Assembly: GCA_029945375.1 (NCBI GenBank) | Contig: CM057068.1 | Location: 916,233 to 980,232, forward strand | Direction of reading: 5' to 3' | Origin: Agaricus subrufescens | Taxonomy: Eukaryota > Basidiomycota > Agaricomycetes > Agaricales > Agaricaceae | Length of the DNA: 64,000 nucleotides | In this document: positions 39,149-51,097 of the stretch, one piece after another | How the letters are laid out: each line of letters begins with the position of its first letter | How positions within the stretch are numbered: the first letter of the stretch is position 1 | Made by a program: the position numbers and the translations under genes | The notes under the pieces: model-generated | Databases searched by the model: none | What the model was told of the DNA's origin: nothing | What the model saw: only the letters and a program-made list of their open reading frames with translations

Positions 39149-41152
39149 ATGTCGGATCAGGCTAACACAGCCAATAACACACCCACCCCGCCCCAGGAAC
39201 CTCAAATTGATCCTCAGCTAATGAACTACATCCAACGGAAATTTGATGAGTCACTCCAACGTGAGCTAGGGGCTTTCCAACAAGCAGCCCAGGAGAAGTT
39301 TGCTGTCACTGAGGCTAGCTGGATTCAGGTGGTGCAGGAGAACCAGAATCACAAGGCTCTTCTTGAAAGCCAGGTGCAGGATTTAAAGAGACAGCTGGAC
39401 GCCAGCAATCTGGCTGCACACCAGTCACCTGTTAATGTTATTATCACAGAAAGGTGCACTCTTTTGTCCTGAAATATTGTGAGCTACTGACTTAACTTAT
39501 TTTCTGCCTGCAGTCCAACAACCAATCCTGAACCCAGTTCCCATCTTCCAGCTGCTCAAGAGGCAGCTGCCTCACCGCCTGCAGGTTCTCATGAAGGGCA
39601 CAGCTTGTCTCAGCCCCTATTAGCTGTTGCTGATCCTCATCAAGCTCGCAGCAAGACACTGGCCCCTGAGCCAACACCCAAACCTCAAACTCCAGGGAAA
39701 AAACTTGCTGACTCTATGTCTGCTCTTCGAGCTTGTAGCAAGACACCAGCACCTGACCCTGAAACTCCAGGGCAAAGACTTGCTGAACACCAGTTGACGA
39801 CTAATGATATACCCCCTGGTGCTGGAAAGCTTAAGGTGCGCAAGCTAATGCTTTTGGAAAAGTTTGACAGTGCTTGACATCAATTACAGGAGTCATTAGA
39901 ACTCCATATATGGGTGCTTTGGGGACATCTGAGTCCTACCTCGAAGCCACCTGAGGTTAATCAGGCCCAGCTTGCCGAATTCAATGCTCGCTTCTCTGAA
40001 CATATGAACGATTCTGAACTTGCAGAAATTTGTGCTGATAGTGAACCTCTTATCCTGCCTAGCTTGGTTCAAGTTCAGGTGGCTATCCCTCTCACTACTG
40101 CTACTGCACAAAGCCGAATTCTTTCTGGTGCTTGCTGACTTGAGGAATTTGTTCTCGAATATATTCAGGCCGCTATATCCAAGTTTGGGCTCACGCAATG
40201 GTGTCCTGATCTGGCCCAGTCTGCTGGGTCTGTCTACAACAGTGCCTGCCGCATTATTGCGTTAGACACTTTTCGCCAAGCTGTCGTTGGACAGCAATAC
40301 AGACTTGGTACTGCTGAAAATTCTTTGAAGAACATGCCTCTTCTCATTGGCATTTACAATGGCTTTGTTCATTTTTGCATGTGCAAAATCTACAATCGCG
40401 AGATCCTTCATCCCAGCAAAACCAAGCTGCTTGCAGCTAATAATCCTGCATACCAAGGGTGCTACTGGGTAAGTCGCTCTGATGTTTGCTGTAGTTGCTT
40501 TGATCTCATGGTGATACAGTTATGTCAAACACACATCGAGTTTGCCAAGGCGAATGGTTACAGGTGCTACTTGAAGTATTTAGATCCAAAGGCCACATCC
40601 GATGACGAGCCTGATCCTGAAGGCTCAAAAGTTAATGGGCAGCCAGTTCACTTCATCAAATTTTGCCATGAGTGATTGGCTGCCTTTACAACCTGGATCA
40701 GACTTCTTGACAGGGAGCGGGAACTTTCTTCCATGTATGAGGGGAAGACTTTCTGCCAAGACCACATTCACGTCATGCCTGTTAACCCCAAGGAAACAGC
40801 TTTCCCTCTCCTTCCTCTCAACATGCCTCTTGATTATTATCACCCCAAGTTTTTCAACTTCCTTCAACCTAGCCTTCGCAAAAGGATTGCTGGAACCTAT
40901 CCTATTGTTGGATTGCTTCCCGAGGTCTCACACTCTTTTGGCTGGGGTCCCAATGGCAAACCACACAAGGATGAGAAATTGACGGAAAAGGCATTCAACA
41001 AGAAGTACCATGAGGAGGTTTTGCTTCAGTACAGGCTTGATGATTTGGATGATATCGATGCTTACAATTCTGATGACGAAGAAGGTTGGGAAGACAAAGA
41101 AGCTGAGGCAGATGTTCGTAATGCTCACGAGGAAATGGAGGAGGATTTGTGA
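39149..41152 (+). CDS. CACTA accessory protein (TnpA-position ORF)
   Basis: A spliced plus-strand gene facing the transposase. It starts at the ATG at 39149 (MSDQANTANNTPTPPQEPQI), has a coiled coil (QVQDLKRQLDASNLAAHQ), a Pro-rich linker with repeats (KTPAPDPETPGQRLAE), and a later globular part with LGTAENSLKNMPLLIGIYN, CKIYNREILHPSKTKLLAA and FAKANGYRCYLKYLDPKA. The end, from about 40676, is acidic (DDLDDIDAYNSDDEEGWEDK) and stops at 41150. At least five exons. By position, coiled coil and acidic tail it could be the DNA-binding partner of the transposase, like plant TnpA, but I see no clear DNA-binding fold and this is inference. Confidence 0.65.
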
Positions 41153-41194
41153 ATAGTCAGAGTACCACAGCAGTTTTAGTATAGTGGTGAATAA

Positions 41195-41975
41195 ATGTGG
41201 GAGCTTCTTGAAAGTGGCACTTCAGTGCTTCAGCATTCCCTTCCCCTTCTGACTCAGGTGGCACTCAGACATGAGGCAATGACCATACATACGGACGGCT
41301 ACGACCATACAGATGGCAATGGTGACCATACAGACGGTGATCATGTGGATGGTGATGACCACTTCCACAGCACCACCAGGGCTTCTTGCACTTCAGCGCT
41401 TCAGCACTCCCTTCCCCTCCTGGTCCAGTCAGCACTCAGATGGCAACGACAACAGCGCTCCCTTCCCCCCTGGCTCAGGCAGCACTCAGATGGCGATGTT
41501 GACAGTGCTCCCTTCCCCTCCTGGTCAGGCAGCACTCAGATGATGAGACAACAACCATGAGACAACAACAGCCTTGACAACCATGACAACAATGATGACT
41601 TGGACGGTGACAGCACTAATGATGACAGCGACAGCACTGACAACAACGATGACAACAACGAGATGACTTGGACGGTGACAGCACCAATGATGAGACAACT
41701 TGGATGGCAACAGCACTGACGACAACAAGACAACTTGGACAGCAACAGCACTGATGACGAGACAACTTGGATGGCAACAGCACCAACAACAACAACAACA
41801 ACAACAACAACAAGACGACTTGGATGGCGACAGCACCAACAATGATGACTTGGATGGCAGCAGCACCAATGACAATGACTTGGATGGTGACAGTGCTGAC
41901 AACAACAATTTGGATGGTGTCAGCACCAACGACAATTACTTCCACAGTACCAATGGCAGCTCACTGACATCTTGA
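41195..41975 (+). repeat. Minisatellite arrays inside the CACTA element
   Basis: Two arrays adjoin. From 41218 to about 41545 a unit containing CACTCCCTTCCCCTCCTGG and GGCACTCAGATGGCGATG recurs about four times. From about 41560 to 41955 a shorter unit built on GATGACTTGGATGGCGACAG plus CACCAAC/AACAAC recurs with variation, including a pure AAC run at 41788-41811. Read-through gives Asp/Asn/Gln-rich low-complexity peptide, which I do not consider a real protein. Confidence 0.85.
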
Positions 41976-42087
41976 CAACGCCCAAGCTGGTGAGTTGGTG
42001 CAGTTGCATCGGCTGCCCCCCTTGGACGTAGTTGTTGCTGGGATGCACTCCATTCAAAGCTCTGGGATCTCGAGGGCCACCAAACTA

Positions 42088-45000
42088 TTATTGATTGTGG
42101 TGCAAACTATCTACAAGTATAGTTGTAGCCCTCTTTATTCGAAAAGTCCCTGCAGGGCACACATAGTAAGCTATGTGACTCTGAACCTGATCCATGCATA
42201 TTACAACTGTCTTTTCAGTAGCTTCCAGTCCAGGAACATGTGAGTAGACTAATACACACTTTAAGTGAGGCAAATTCTGGTATGGATTGAGCTGATCATC
42301 CTGAGAAGAAAGTGCTGCATGGCGCGACACAGCAAGGAACACTGCAGTTCCCTCTTCAAGTGTTTGAGACCACATGTATTGTATGTAACCAAATTCAATG
42401 TTGCTGGAGTTGCGCTGAAAGGATATAGAGCTATTTCTGGGGTGCAGGGCATAGACAGAGAAGCTGTGTGTTTGGTGAATAGCTGTTTTCATGGTGCGGC
42501 CCCAAACAGATAGGACTAGGGAATCAGGAGGATGCAGCAGGTGCCTAAAGTCATGGTAATCTGGGTACCTGGATTGAATGAACGAAAGAAACAAATTGTA
42601 GATTGCGATAGGAAGTCGGTTCTCGGTGGCCGGCATGGTAGTATGCTCCACTTCAGTCCCTGGCTTGATGGTGGAAAGTGCGTTCTGGAGCACCTCCGAG
42701 TCGAAATGGCCCAAGTGCTGAAGCAAGGTCTGCAGCCTGCCTCTTTGGCAGACCTGCTGGAGCATGGTCAGGTCAAGTTCCCCTGGGTGCCTATCAGTCT
42801 GAAAGCAAATTGGTAAGAAAATTTGCTGGTGCAACTCACACATGTGCTTATTGGTATTGATACTTTGCAGAAGTCCATTGTGGCGCTCAAATGGAAACTC
42901 ACTCAACTTAATGAGTGGACCCCAGAAAGTAAGGAGATTGGGGATGTGCATTGCAAAGTGGTGATTGGTCTGTGAGGGAATGTGGGGGAATAGCACCTGC
43001 AGCGATTGGTGATAGTGTAGATATGCACTAGAGAATTCACTGGCCATTGCTGAAGTCACCAAGTGAGAAACTACAACATGGGTGCATGTGACAACATTTT
43101 GAAAATTGCTGAGAAGTTCCTTGTCTCGCGGAGTAACTGATGCATGCCAGAGTTCAGGGGTGATGAGGGGGAAGAAGATGGTGAAAAGTGTGAGCCAATT
43201 GTCGGCTTTGAGCTTTCCATGGGATTTCTCTCCGAGATTTGCTGGTGGCCTGTCAATCCAGCTTGGAATAACTGCAAAAGCAATGCAACTGCAAATGCTC
43301 GAAAGCGCCTGGGCATCAAATATGCATTCAATACTGCCAAGACTCTCTGCAAAGTTGTTTTCTGGCCAGTAATTGCTGTCATCCGATCCCTCACTATCCG
43401 AACCCAGGCTAAGAGCAAAGCTGATGTTCCTTTGAGTTCAGCGAGGATTTAAGGGAGTGTCACCGAATAACTGGCTGTCCGCTTGCAATTCATTGAGTTC
43501 ATCAGCAAGCATTTCAATATCTGTGTCTCCACCATCATCAGATTTGTTATCCAATTCCTCTCTGTTGCTATCAACAGTAGTGGTAGTGCACCGAGCTCGC
43601 TGTTGGGATGGCCGCTCAGGAATGCCGATGCCCCATAGAACTCGAGTGTGATGCTGAAGAATACCTTTGAGCCAGTTGTGCATCACCCCAAGGATGGTAT
43701 GCTGAACAGGATCACGGTAATATAGTTCTTGGAGAGGTGTCCATCGCACACCATGCTTCTTTCTCAGTGCCTCTCGAGCTACATGTGTTGTAGCCCGGTT
43801 CCATTCCTGAGCTGCAGCTCAAACACGAGGACCTATCCGAGGCTCCCACGATGCAACATCCAAATTTTCAAGGTTTGAGTGGGGGAGTGAACAAAAGGAG
43901 CAGAAATGGTGGGACATAACACTAGTAAAGCCCAGCACTTTGCACACAGCTGGCAAGTCAGCTATTATAGGTAGAACAGCAACTTTGATTGATCTTCCAC
44001 CTGGATTGCGGAATGATCAAATGACCTTGCCAACATACAGTTCCTGGAGTTCAGTGACGATTGGATCTAAGAGACAAGAGATAGTGTTGACTGTAGGTTC
44101 ATGTGGAGGAGGAGTAATGCCCACAAAGAATGTGTATTCAGGTTTATGCTGGCAGTGATAGGGAAAATTGAGGCAAGCCATCATTATGGTGCCGCAAGAG
44201 GCAATTTTGCCTGCTACCTTGTTTGTGAATGGGTTAAACCAGTCAATATAGAAGCTGAAGGTCAGGTTTCCAGGAGTACTTGTGAATGGGCCAAGGCTTT
44301 GCCATGCTGGGCTGTCCCAGATGTCTTCCATTAGTCCAGAGTTTGGAGGTTCATGAGTGTACGATAAGTCAAGTAAATCTTCCACTCCTGGGTGTGACAG
44401 AAGAAATTGTAGCCATGACTCAAAGCTCTGCATGCTATACAGTTGGTGGGGCACATCATGGGGCCCTTGGCAAGTTGTCCGGGTGACCCAAAGCTTCTCA
44501 CCGCATACCTTGCTTGAGCAAGTTGCCTTCTGCAGGCAGATTCTGGGAAGACCAGCAATGTCATATTGGTGAAAACACTTGGGGCAGCAGACATGGTGGT
44601 TGATTTGAGGTTCAAGGGATAGTGCTGTAACAGCCGTTCAAACATCATGTGGGATTGAGATTACTGGAGCGGCTCCAGCCCCTGAAGTACTGCCAGTTCT
44701 GTCATGGTGAACCTGAGCAGAAGCATTAATGACAATATCCACAAATTTCAGAATGATTGTTGTCATTGCTTGGCTGATTCCACATGCTACATGTAGCCAT
44801 ATAGCGAACATGCAAATTGCGATGCGTATTGGTACCGTCCTGGGCATAGCTAAGCAAGTAAATATCTGCCTTCCAAATGGGGAGCTATTGCTGGCATAAC
44901 TTCCCCTTCAGTGTCACTGGCTCCCTCAGCCCTTCCCCAATCATCTCTGACCTCATTGACAACCAGATTTGGTATGTGTTCAATCTATAGACCTCTTAGC

Positions 45001-45188
45001 AGTGCAACTTAGCACAGCTGCTGGCAGCTCACTACTTGACCCCAATTTGCATCATCTTTGCGACGGTGATTGCTCTGAGTGTTATGTGATACCAATTTTC
45101 TGTAAAATATCCGGCCAGTGGAGTCCTGGTAGGTGAACTGACGGCATTTCAAACAAACACAAGTGACAGGATTGCAAGTGTTGACCAT
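42088..45188 (-). pseudogene. Tnp2-like CACTA transposase, decayed
   Basis: Minus-strand gene starting near the ATG at 45188: MVNTCNPVTCVCLKCRQFTY, a Cys-rich N-terminus as in fungal Tnp2. Conserved Tnp2 blocks follow: WLHVACGISQAMTTI, NHHVCCPKCF, the segment FYIDWFNPFTNKVAGKIASC, CLNFPYHCQHKPEYTFFVGI, TPPPHEPTVNTISCLLDPIV, then VMSHHFCSFCSLPHSNLENL and DPVQHTILGVMHNWLKGILQ, and C-terminal LTFWGPLIKLSEFPFERHNG. Two of its frames are cut by TGA codons (44638-44640 after IPHDV, and 43819-43821 after GPRV), both at places where Arg would fit, that is CGA to TGA. It would catalyse excision and insertion if intact. Exon borders are not all resolved. Confidence 0.82.
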
Positions 45189-45408
45189 GCCAACTTGAGA
45201 GGGGTTATTATAATAACCTGCGAAGTAACATAAATGTTTATTTCATAGCACTATGGTACAACGCAAATCATGATCAAGAAAAAAAATTAGATATATACTG
45301 TACTAGTACATATCAGTTGCAACTACCAGCCATTATAATTAGGGGTCATGATGATTATACTATATATATATATAGGGGTTGGAACCATGATGTTTGACAG
45401 GTAATGGG

Positions 45409-45477
45409 TGGGTCACTTGACAGCCTATTTGACAGCCCATTTGACTGCCCAAACTTGACAGCCCCTTGCCCGCTGTG
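45409..45477 (-). repeat. Right terminal inverted repeat of the CACTA element
   Basis: Reverse complement of the left end. It carries GACAGCCTATTTGACAGCCC and related copies of the same short motif. Confidence 0.9.
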
Positions 45478-45493
45478 TTAATCAATGCCAAGG

Positions 45494-45787
45494 TGTTATG
45501 ATCTATTTCTGTTATCATCCCCCTGACCCAGGACCATATGCCACCCTTTCCTTATTTGTGTACTTGTCTCCCATGTTTACTCAGCACTGTTCTCACCGTT
45601 AGTCAGACACCTCAGGAATACTTACTCAGCCCAACTTCTCCTTCTATTATTAGGTGGTTGACTCGTCTATAAGTAGCATAGTAATACTCTGTATTCTTTA
45701 CGCTTTACCAACTCGCTCTATTCCCTTATCACCCTCAAGTCTTTGCCTTAAGTTGCAACCTGAGCTAATTGCTATAAGGTCGTAACA
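45494..45787 (+). repeat. 5' LTR of the chromovirus
   Basis: 294 bp, the same length as the 3' LTR, with 12 base differences by eye, 11 of them explained by CpG transition. TATAAGTAGC near 45670 may be the TATA region. The primer-binding site should lie directly after it (45788 on, TTTGGTAAAGCATCATAAAGC), but I could not match it to a tRNA. Confidence 0.93.
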
Positions 45788-45864
45788 TTTGGTAAAGCAT
45801 CATAAAGCTCACCCTGCAGGAAGACCTCTAGTCATTGAGGCAGGAAACCGCTAAAGCTCAGTAT

Positions 45865-46995
45865 ATGAGCACAGACAACACAGAACTATTCGGAATTGAT
45901 TTTGAATCACTCTTCTTTGAAGGGCACCAAAGTGGAAACAGATTTGAAACCCTCAGACATGAGGACAACCATGAAACAGAACACTCATCAGGAAGCGAAG
46001 CACCAGAACCCAAAGAACCAGAACCAACAATTGTGCCAAAGAACACACCACTCAACAAAGACCTAAACTGACTAGCAAAAGAACTCGAAGAACTAGAACT
46101 AAGAGAAATGGCAAGCAACACCAAACAGAAGACAATCAACACACCAATCAACCACAAAGATGTCATGGAACCAGGATTTTTTGATGGAGACAGAAATAAA
46201 TTCAATGACTGGTGGAGAGGAATGGAAGTTTTCCTCAGATTCAGCAAATACAAAGATGCAGATTCCAAAATTCTTCTTGTCACAAACTGCTTATGCGGAG
46301 AAATCCCAGGATGGTTCACCAAACACTGGGAAAACAAGGTCATCAAATCCAATGACACAGCAGATTGGAAAACCTTTGCCAAAGAAATCATGGAAGCCTT
46401 CTCACCCTGAGACAAGCAACAAATTGCCAAGGACAAAATTGAAACTTTCAAACAAGGAAATCTCCACATGAACAACTTCCTTGTCAAATTTACAGCCCTT
46501 GTCCATCAATCTAAGTCTAGCAAAGACCATGCACTCTACCTCTTGAAGCTACACACCAGACCTGATGTTATCCACACTATCTTGGGATACCCCCCTTCAG
46601 CCATCCCCACCAATTTCAAAGGATGGGTTGCCACAATTGGATCTGTAGGAAAAGGATGGGAATCCACCGAAAGACAAAGAAATGATCAATGTACTGCCAC
46701 TGGAGTCACTTATGGAGGTGACAGACAACCCATGGAGATAGGAGCAAAGAAACTAGAATGGGACCCCAATGGAAGACCTAAATGCCTCAAATGTGGCAAA
46801 TTTGGCCATATCAAGAAAGAATGCCAATCGGGACCTTTCAGGTCCAATATCGAATGCTATAATTGTGGCAAACCAGGCCACATTGCTAAAGTCTGCCGAA
46901 GCCCCAAGAAACAAACTAAGATTCGTGCTATTACCTCCGGAGAGGAAGGAACTGCCGAAGAAGCTCAACAGGATTTTCCCAAAGGTTTGGAGTAG
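45865..46995 (+). pseudogene. Chromovirus gag with two CCHC zinc knuckles
   Basis: The frame runs from the ATG at 45865 to a TAG at about 46993. Two in-frame TGA codons (46069-46071 and 46408-46410) break it; both sit where CGA (Arg) would fit. Capsid-type sequence (DVMEPGFFDGDRNKFNDWWR, QGNLHMNNFLVKFTALVHQS) is followed by two zinc knuckles near 46785-46900: CLKCGKFGHIKKEC and CYNCGKPGHIAKVC. These bind genomic RNA in related elements. The protease frame downstream is shifted by -1. Confidence 0.88.
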
Positions 46996-47066
46996 GCACA
47001 AACTCACAAACCAATGTATCTAGTCATATGAGAAATTGATATGTTTGCCCCCAAAAATGACTAGGA

Positions 47067-50000
47067 GTGCAGGAATTGCTACTCAGACCCAAAGTTACCA
47101 AACCAAACAGAGAAACGTTCCAAGCCAAAACTATGCTTGACTTTGGATGCAACCACACCTGTATCAACAAACGAACAGTTCATAAACAGAAAATCCCCAC
47201 ACACAAACTTGAACGCCCCATCTTAGCAACCAATGCCAATGGAACCCCAAGCGGAAAAGAACCAATCACCAAATTCATCAACCTAGATCTAAACATTGAA
47301 GGACACCAAGAATCCATCGATGCAGTAGTAGCAGAATTGGACTCGGCTGATATCTTCATCGGCCATGACTGGTTAACCAAACACAACCTGGAAATTGATT
47401 GGAACAAAGGAATGGTCACCTTCTCAAGATGTCCACCCAAATGCTCAATCAAACATACCAACTTCTCCCTGCTGGAACACCTATGATGCCTCCAAACCAA
47501 CTGGGAAAACTTCCAAGAAGAAAAGGAACCCGACCCCACAAACCCCCTAGACCTACCAGATTACATGCAACCCTACACCCACCTTTTCAACCGGAAGAAC
47601 TTTGACAAACTCCCCAAACAAACTCAATGGGACCACGAGGTCAACCTACTACCTGACACACCTACCGAAATCTCTGCTAAAGTCTACAAGATGACCCCAA
47701 AGGAAGAAATCAAACTCAACAAGTTCCTGGATGAAAACCTGGCCACTAAACAAATCTGACCATCCAAAAGCCCCTACACAGCCCCATGCTTCTTTGTTCC
47801 CAAAAAAGACAGCTCTCTACAACTCTGCCAGGATTATCGCAAACTCAACACAGCCACAATCAAGGACAAAACCCCCCTGCTACTAATCAGTGAAGTAATC
47901 GGAAAATTGAAACATGCCAAATACTTTAACAAACTCAACATCATCTGGGGATACAACAATGTACAGATCAAGGAAGGAGATGAATGGAAAGGCGCCATCC
48001 TCACCAACCGTGGACTCTTCAAGCCCACAGTGATGTTTTTTGGAATGTGCAACTCCCCAGCTACCTTCTCTTGCTGGATGACCACCATCTTCTGAGAAAT
48101 GATCCAAGATGGTTCCCTAGTCAACTATATTGACAATTTTGCCATCCCTGCCGACTCCCTGACTGAACTCAAAGAACGAACCTTGCGTTTCCTGAAGATA
48201 GCAGATGAAAACAACCTATGCTTCAAACAAACCAAGTGTGAATTTAATGCAACATGGATCTTGATGCTTGGAACAGTAATTGGAGATGGACAAGCCAGCA
48301 TGGAAACAGAAAAAATTGAATCAGTTCAAAACTGGAGCACCCCAACCTGCATAAAAGATATCAAGCAGTTCCTAGGATTTGCAAACTTCTACTGACGATT
48401 CATTCAGGACTTTAGCACTCTTGCTGCACCACTCAATGCCTTGAAGGGAGGTAAGAATCCAAAACCCTGGAAATGGACCCCCAAAGAACAAAACACCTTC
48501 GATGCCATCAAAACAGCCATCACCAGTGAACCTGTCCTAGCCCTACCCAACAACAAAGGAAAGTTCAGACTAGAAACTGACGCATCCAATGTAGGAATTG
48601 GAGCCATCCTATTCCAAGAACAAGAAGGAAAATGGCACCCTGTTGCCTTCATGTCCAAAGCCTTAACCAACACAGAAAAGAACTACAAGATCTATGATAA
48701 AGAGCTTCTTGCCATCATCAAAGCAATTAAAAACTGGAGACACTACCTATTGGATGCCAAACATCAATTCAAAATCTGGACCGATCACGAAAACCTCAAA
48801 TACTTCCATGAACCACAGAAACTGAACACCCGACAAGCCAGATGGTACCTCATACTCCAAGAATACAACTACTTACTCTGACACATCCCTGGAAAAACCA
48901 ACGTCAAAGCCGACATCTTATCCAGACTTTTCTGACACAAAACTCTTGAAGAAGAAACCAAAATTGAGATATTTAAGGACCGCATGATCCTAAGGACCTT
49001 ATCCAAACTACCCACATTGCTAGAAATAACCCTACTCCACAACAGAAATTTCAGTATCTCTACTGAACCCCATACCCTAAAAGCCATCCAAAATGCGACC
49101 CACACTGAACATTGGGTATCTCAAGAAATGAGCAAACAACCCAACCTATTTTGGAAGGAAAACAAAATCACCTATCAAAACAGCAAAATCTATGTACTGG
49201 ATGAACCAAAACTCAGAGAATCCATACTCCTGGACCATCAAAACCCCCCAGATATAGGACACCCTGGCTCCTATTGCATGCTCGAGCTTGTAAAATGAAC
49301 CTTCTGGTGGCCCACAATCAAAATGGACGTGAAGAGATTTGTCAAAGGATGTACCAAATGTCAGAAGAACAAAATTAACTGACAACCTGGTCACACACCC
49401 CTTAAACCATTACCCATACCTGAAGCACTGTGGCAGGAAATATCCATAGATTTAATAGGACCTTTACCCAAATCCGAGGATCATGATGCCATACTTGTAG
49501 TAGTTGACCACTTTTCCAAAATGATCCACCTCATTCCCACCAAAACCTCTCTCTCTTCTAGACAGCTAGCTGAGATCTACAGGAAAGACATCTGGCGCAT
49601 GCATGGAATCCTGAAATGTATCATCAGCGACCAAGGCCCTCAATTCACCTCAAAATTCATGAAAGAGTTATGCTCTGCACTAGGAATCGAACAAAATTTA
49701 TCCACCACCTACCACCCGCAAACCAATGGACAAACCGAACGAATCAACCAGGAAATTGAATTGTACCTAAGGAACTTTGTCAATTACAAACAGGATGACT
49801 GGGCCAAATGGCTACCCACTGCCAAATTCCAATACAATGACAAAACCCATGCAGCCACCAGACAAACTCCTTTCTTCCTTAACTATGGATCACACCCATG
49901 GAAAGGAAATTTATCCTTGAACTCCGCCAACCCCTTTGCCAATGAATTTACTGCGGAACTAGCTAAAACCCAAAACGAAGCATGAGCAGCAATGGAAGAA

Positions 50001-50483
50001 TACAACTCCATCATGTCCAAACAAGGAAGTCTAAAATGGCAAAAGAACCCACTACTCAAAGGAGATCTCGTCTTCTTAGAAGCGACCAACATACAATCAA
50101 ACCACCCATCTGGAAAAATGGACAACAAATGATATGGACCTTTTAAAATTCTGGAACCCATTGGAGAAACATCTTTCCACCTAAAATTACCTGACACCTG
50201 GACTATACATGATGTCTTCCATTCTTCACTCCTCACCAAACTCAATGAACCCGAGTTTGACTGTCAGAAGACTCCACCCCTACCCCCTCCCAACATTATT
50301 AATAACGAAGAAGAATACAAAGTCGAAGAAATCTGTGGACACTGCAAGAAAGGCCAAGGAACTCAATACCTGGTACACTGGAAAGGATATGACAACTCTG
50401 AGGATACATGGCAATTGGCAACAGACCTTGAAAATGCACAGGACCTTCTATCCAAATATAGGAAACACAATAACCTCCTGTGA
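47067..50483 (+). pseudogene. Chromovirus pol (protease-RT-RNase H-integrase-chromodomain), decayed
   Basis: One frame throughout, broken by TGA at 47484, 47757, 48093, 48393, 48879, 48933, 49296, 49380, 49983 and 50130. Protease: the active site reads LDFGCNHTCI where D-[ST]-G is expected. Reverse transcriptase: PSKSPYTAPCFFVPKKDSSL, FFGMCNSPATF, and YIDN in place of the catalytic YxDD. RNase H: LETDASNVGIGAILF and IWTDHENLKYF. Integrase: HPG... zinc region, ISIDLIGPLP, IISDQGPQFTS and HPQTNGQTERINQE, keeping D, D and E. Chromodomain near 50310-50480: EEYKVEEICGHCKKGQGTQY, LVHWKGYDNSEDTWQ, which in chromoviruses steers integration to heterochromatin. Confidence 0.93.
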
Positions 50484-50547
50484 TATAAAAGGAAGCCCAC
50501 TTCCCAACAATCAGTATAGCATCATCTATTGGTTCGAAGAAGACATC

Positions 50548-50968
50548 ATGAGCACCCAACAAAACACCAATGCCGCCAAAACCATCTCCCCTACCAAACA
50601 AGAGGCCTACCATAACCTCATCATTGACTCATTCCGGAGCTCCGCCAAACAAGAGCTCATCGAAATCTATGGAGCAGTCACAGATGTGGACAATAGATAT
50701 GCCCACACATACGTACCTACCACTCATTTACAATTGACCCAAGGGGATAAACACCCCAACTGATGCCAAGAAAGACCACATGGCCAAGGTCATGAGACTA
50801 GAGAGACAGCTGATCAAGAAGATCAGAAGGAAGTTGGAGAGAATGAAAGAAGAACTAAAAGATCTCACTGAGGAGATTAACCCGAGCAGTTGGAACACCA
50901 ACAGAACGTGGGAGAATGGATGGAGAGCACAGGCTGAAGAAAACAACAACAACCAGCAACAGCAGTAG
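50548..50968 (+). CDS. Extra chromovirus ORF A, coiled coil, probably frameshifted
   Basis: After pol comes an open frame from the ATG at 50548 (MSTQQNTNAAKTISPTKQEA, then HNLIIDSFRSSAKQELIEIY) to a TGA at 50761. The neighbouring frame to 50968 continues with a strongly predicted coiled coil (RLERQLIKKIRRKLERMKEE) and a Gln/Asn tail. The two probably were one ORF, shifted near 50745. No known retroviral domain recognised and no membrane segment, so it is not an evident envelope. A structural or gag-like accessory role is possible. It lies in the sense direction between chromodomain and 3' LTR. Confidence 0.5.
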
Positions 50969-51097
50969 TTACCTAATAGAGAGGAAGGAACTTATATAAA
51001 AATCCAACTGTTTTCTCGTCCTTTTTCTTCACCAAACAACCTGCCCAACATTGCTTTAGCAAGCAAATACACCCCTCTTCTTGAACTACTCATCAAA

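Larger units (their letters stand above)
38902..45477. mobile_element. CACTA-type (EnSpm/CMC) DNA transposon, 6576 bp
   Basis: Terminal inverted repeats of about 65-70 bp are visible. The left end begins CACGGCAGGCAAGGGGCTGT; the right end, read on the minus strand, begins CACAGCGGGCAAGGGGCTGT; both continue CAAGTTTGGGCAGTCAAATG. The ends carry repeated GTCAAATGGGC motifs of the kind bound by TnpA-like proteins. A 3-bp duplication TTA flanks the element (38899-38901 and 45478-45480), as expected for CACTA elements. Inside are a minus-strand Tnp2-like transposase, a plus-strand accessory ORF facing it, and minisatellite arrays between them. Ends are intact, but the transposase has in-frame TGA codons, so the copy is probably no longer autonomous. 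Confidence 0.93.

Noticed and set aside
41560..41945. Long Asp/Asn- or Ser/Val-rich frames on both strands
   Set aside because: Low-complexity reading of a minisatellite, open in several frames at once.
45865..50483. TGA read as an amino acid (alternative code)
   Set aside because: Host genes end in TGA normally (for example adenosylhomocysteinase and the desaturase) and contain no internal TGA.
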